A DNA stretch of 6,711 nucleotides, taken from assembly GCA_950072225.1 (NCBI GenBank), contig CATMOP010000110.1, positions 1 through 6,711 of the forward strand. The letters run 5' to 3'. Both the position numbers and the translations under genes were made by a program. This document shows, piece by piece, positions 6,143 to 6,711 of this stretch (its first letter is position 1; every line of letters starts with the position of its first letter). A model generated the notes under the pieces. It was not told the origin of the DNA, did no database searches, and worked only from the letters and a program-made list of their open reading frames with translations. This stretch comes from an uncultured Nitrospina sp. (GTDB lineage Bacteria; Nitrospinota; Nitrospinia; Nitrospinales; VA-1).

Positions 6143-6711
6143 ATGATGATGTCTGGTAAAAAACAACCCGTTCTACTATTTTTTTCTATTTGTTTCTGCC
6201 TTGTCCTTTTATCAGGGATGGCTCGGGCCAAGGTTGGGGATGAAGGAGCATCGCAAAAGTGGGCGAATATCGAGGGATTTCGTTCCGCTCAATTCGGAAT
6301 GAAGGAGCGCGATGTGTTGAAAGCGATATTTAAAGATTTTAAAATCCATCGCAAGAAAGTTTCCCGCTTTGAGCACCCCAACTAAAAAACCGTTAGTTTG
6401 GGAATCGATGTTGATAAGCTACTGCCCCAAAGCGGCCCGGCAAAAGTTTTTTATATTCTGGGCCATAAATCCAGACGCCTGATACATGTCAATGTCATTT
6501 GGGGTAAACCAGCCACCCCCAAACCAGATGCTGAAAACGTGATTGCCACTGCCAACCAGTTGCGCAACCATTTGTCCCAGAAAAGTTATCAGAAAGAGGG
6601 TTTCGCTCTCAATGCCCAGTTGGGGGAAGATGTCATTCTGGTCTTTCAGGGTCTAGACAAAAAAGGCCGCGCCGTCAAGCTGTTATTGGTCAATCCCAAA
6701 ACAGATCCCAA
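6143..6711 (+). pseudogene. Exported protein of unknown function, interrupted by an in-frame TAA; 3' end outside the window
   Basis: I do not recognise this family by name. The first 80 codons encode a Sec signal peptide: Lys6-Lys7, then a hydrophobic core (about residues 10-25), then MARA with likely cleavage after Ala29. There is no lipobox Cys. A mature segment follows with GFRSAQFGM and DVLKAIFKDF. A TAA at 6383-6385 ends the frame after RFEHPN, yet the same frame stays open for 108 more codons to the window edge. These read as a plausible protein: KTVSLGIDVDKLLP, KVFYILGHKS, VNVIWGKP, then EDVILVFQGLDKKG. No in-frame ATG occurs after the stop, so a second independent gene is unlikely. 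A single substitution (for example from GAA, CAA or AAA) or a base-call error explains this best; one indel would have shifted the frame. Three ATGs (6143, 6146, 6149) follow a weak GGA site, so the exact start is uncertain by two codons. Confidence 0.7.

Noticed and set aside
6383..6385. Stop codon recoded as selenocysteine or pyrrolysine
   Set aside because: The codon is TAA; selenocysteine uses TGA and pyrrolysine TAG, and ordinary TAA stops are used by sufB and amrS in the same window.
6384..6390. AAAAAAC, a classic -1 frameshift slippery heptamer, just at the TAA of the last gene
   Set aside because: The open frame after the stop is in the same phase as before it, so a -1 shift would not restore it, and the heptamer overlaps the stop codon itself.

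Overview
The window holds most of a SUF-type iron-sulfur cluster assembly operon, all on the + strand, followed by a radical SAM gene and an interrupted gene for an exported protein. The order is sufB (5' end missing), sufC, sufD, sufS, sufU, an amrS-like radical SAM gene, and then a signal-peptide gene whose frame carries one in-frame TAA and runs off the right edge. The organism is a bacterium using the standard code, with moderate GC. The last gene product has a Sec signal peptide. The sufBCDSU order with a SufU-type partner, no sufE and an AmrS homologue fits many anaerobic or deep-branching lineages. I cannot name the taxon from this sequence; a Nitrospinota- or Deltaproteobacteria-like source is only a guess.

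Positions 1-4941 are the SUF operon. SufB, SufC and SufD form the SufBCD scaffold and ATPase complex. SufS is the PLP cysteine desulfurase that supplies sulfur, and SufU is the sulfur-accepting partner that in these operons takes the place of SufE. Every catalytic or cluster-building residue I could place by alignment with the E. coli or B. subtilis proteins is present, so the operon looks functional. Most genes are tightly packed: sufC-sufD are 9 nt apart, sufD-sufS overlap by 8 nt, and sufU-amrS are 12 nt apart. Two junctions differ. The sufB-sufC spacer is 149 nt and contains a long nested hairpin ending in a T-run, which looks like an internal terminator or attenuator. The sufS-sufU spacer is 36 nt and begins with a perfect extended -10 promoter motif.

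Positions 4954-6015 encode a radical SAM enzyme of the AmmeMemoRadiSam type. It has a strong ribosome binding site and is probably transcribed with the SUF genes. Its AMMECR1 and Memo partners are not in the window. Positions 6016-6142 are non-coding, with an AT-rich dyad near a weak -10-like hexamer. Positions 6143-6711 are one continuous reading frame for a small exported protein of unknown function, broken by a single TAA at 6383-6385.

I found no mobile element, CRISPR array, tRNA or rRNA, and nothing I would call a new system. The points most worth checking are the in-frame stop in the last gene, the terminator-like hairpin inside the suf operon, and the link between amrS and suf.
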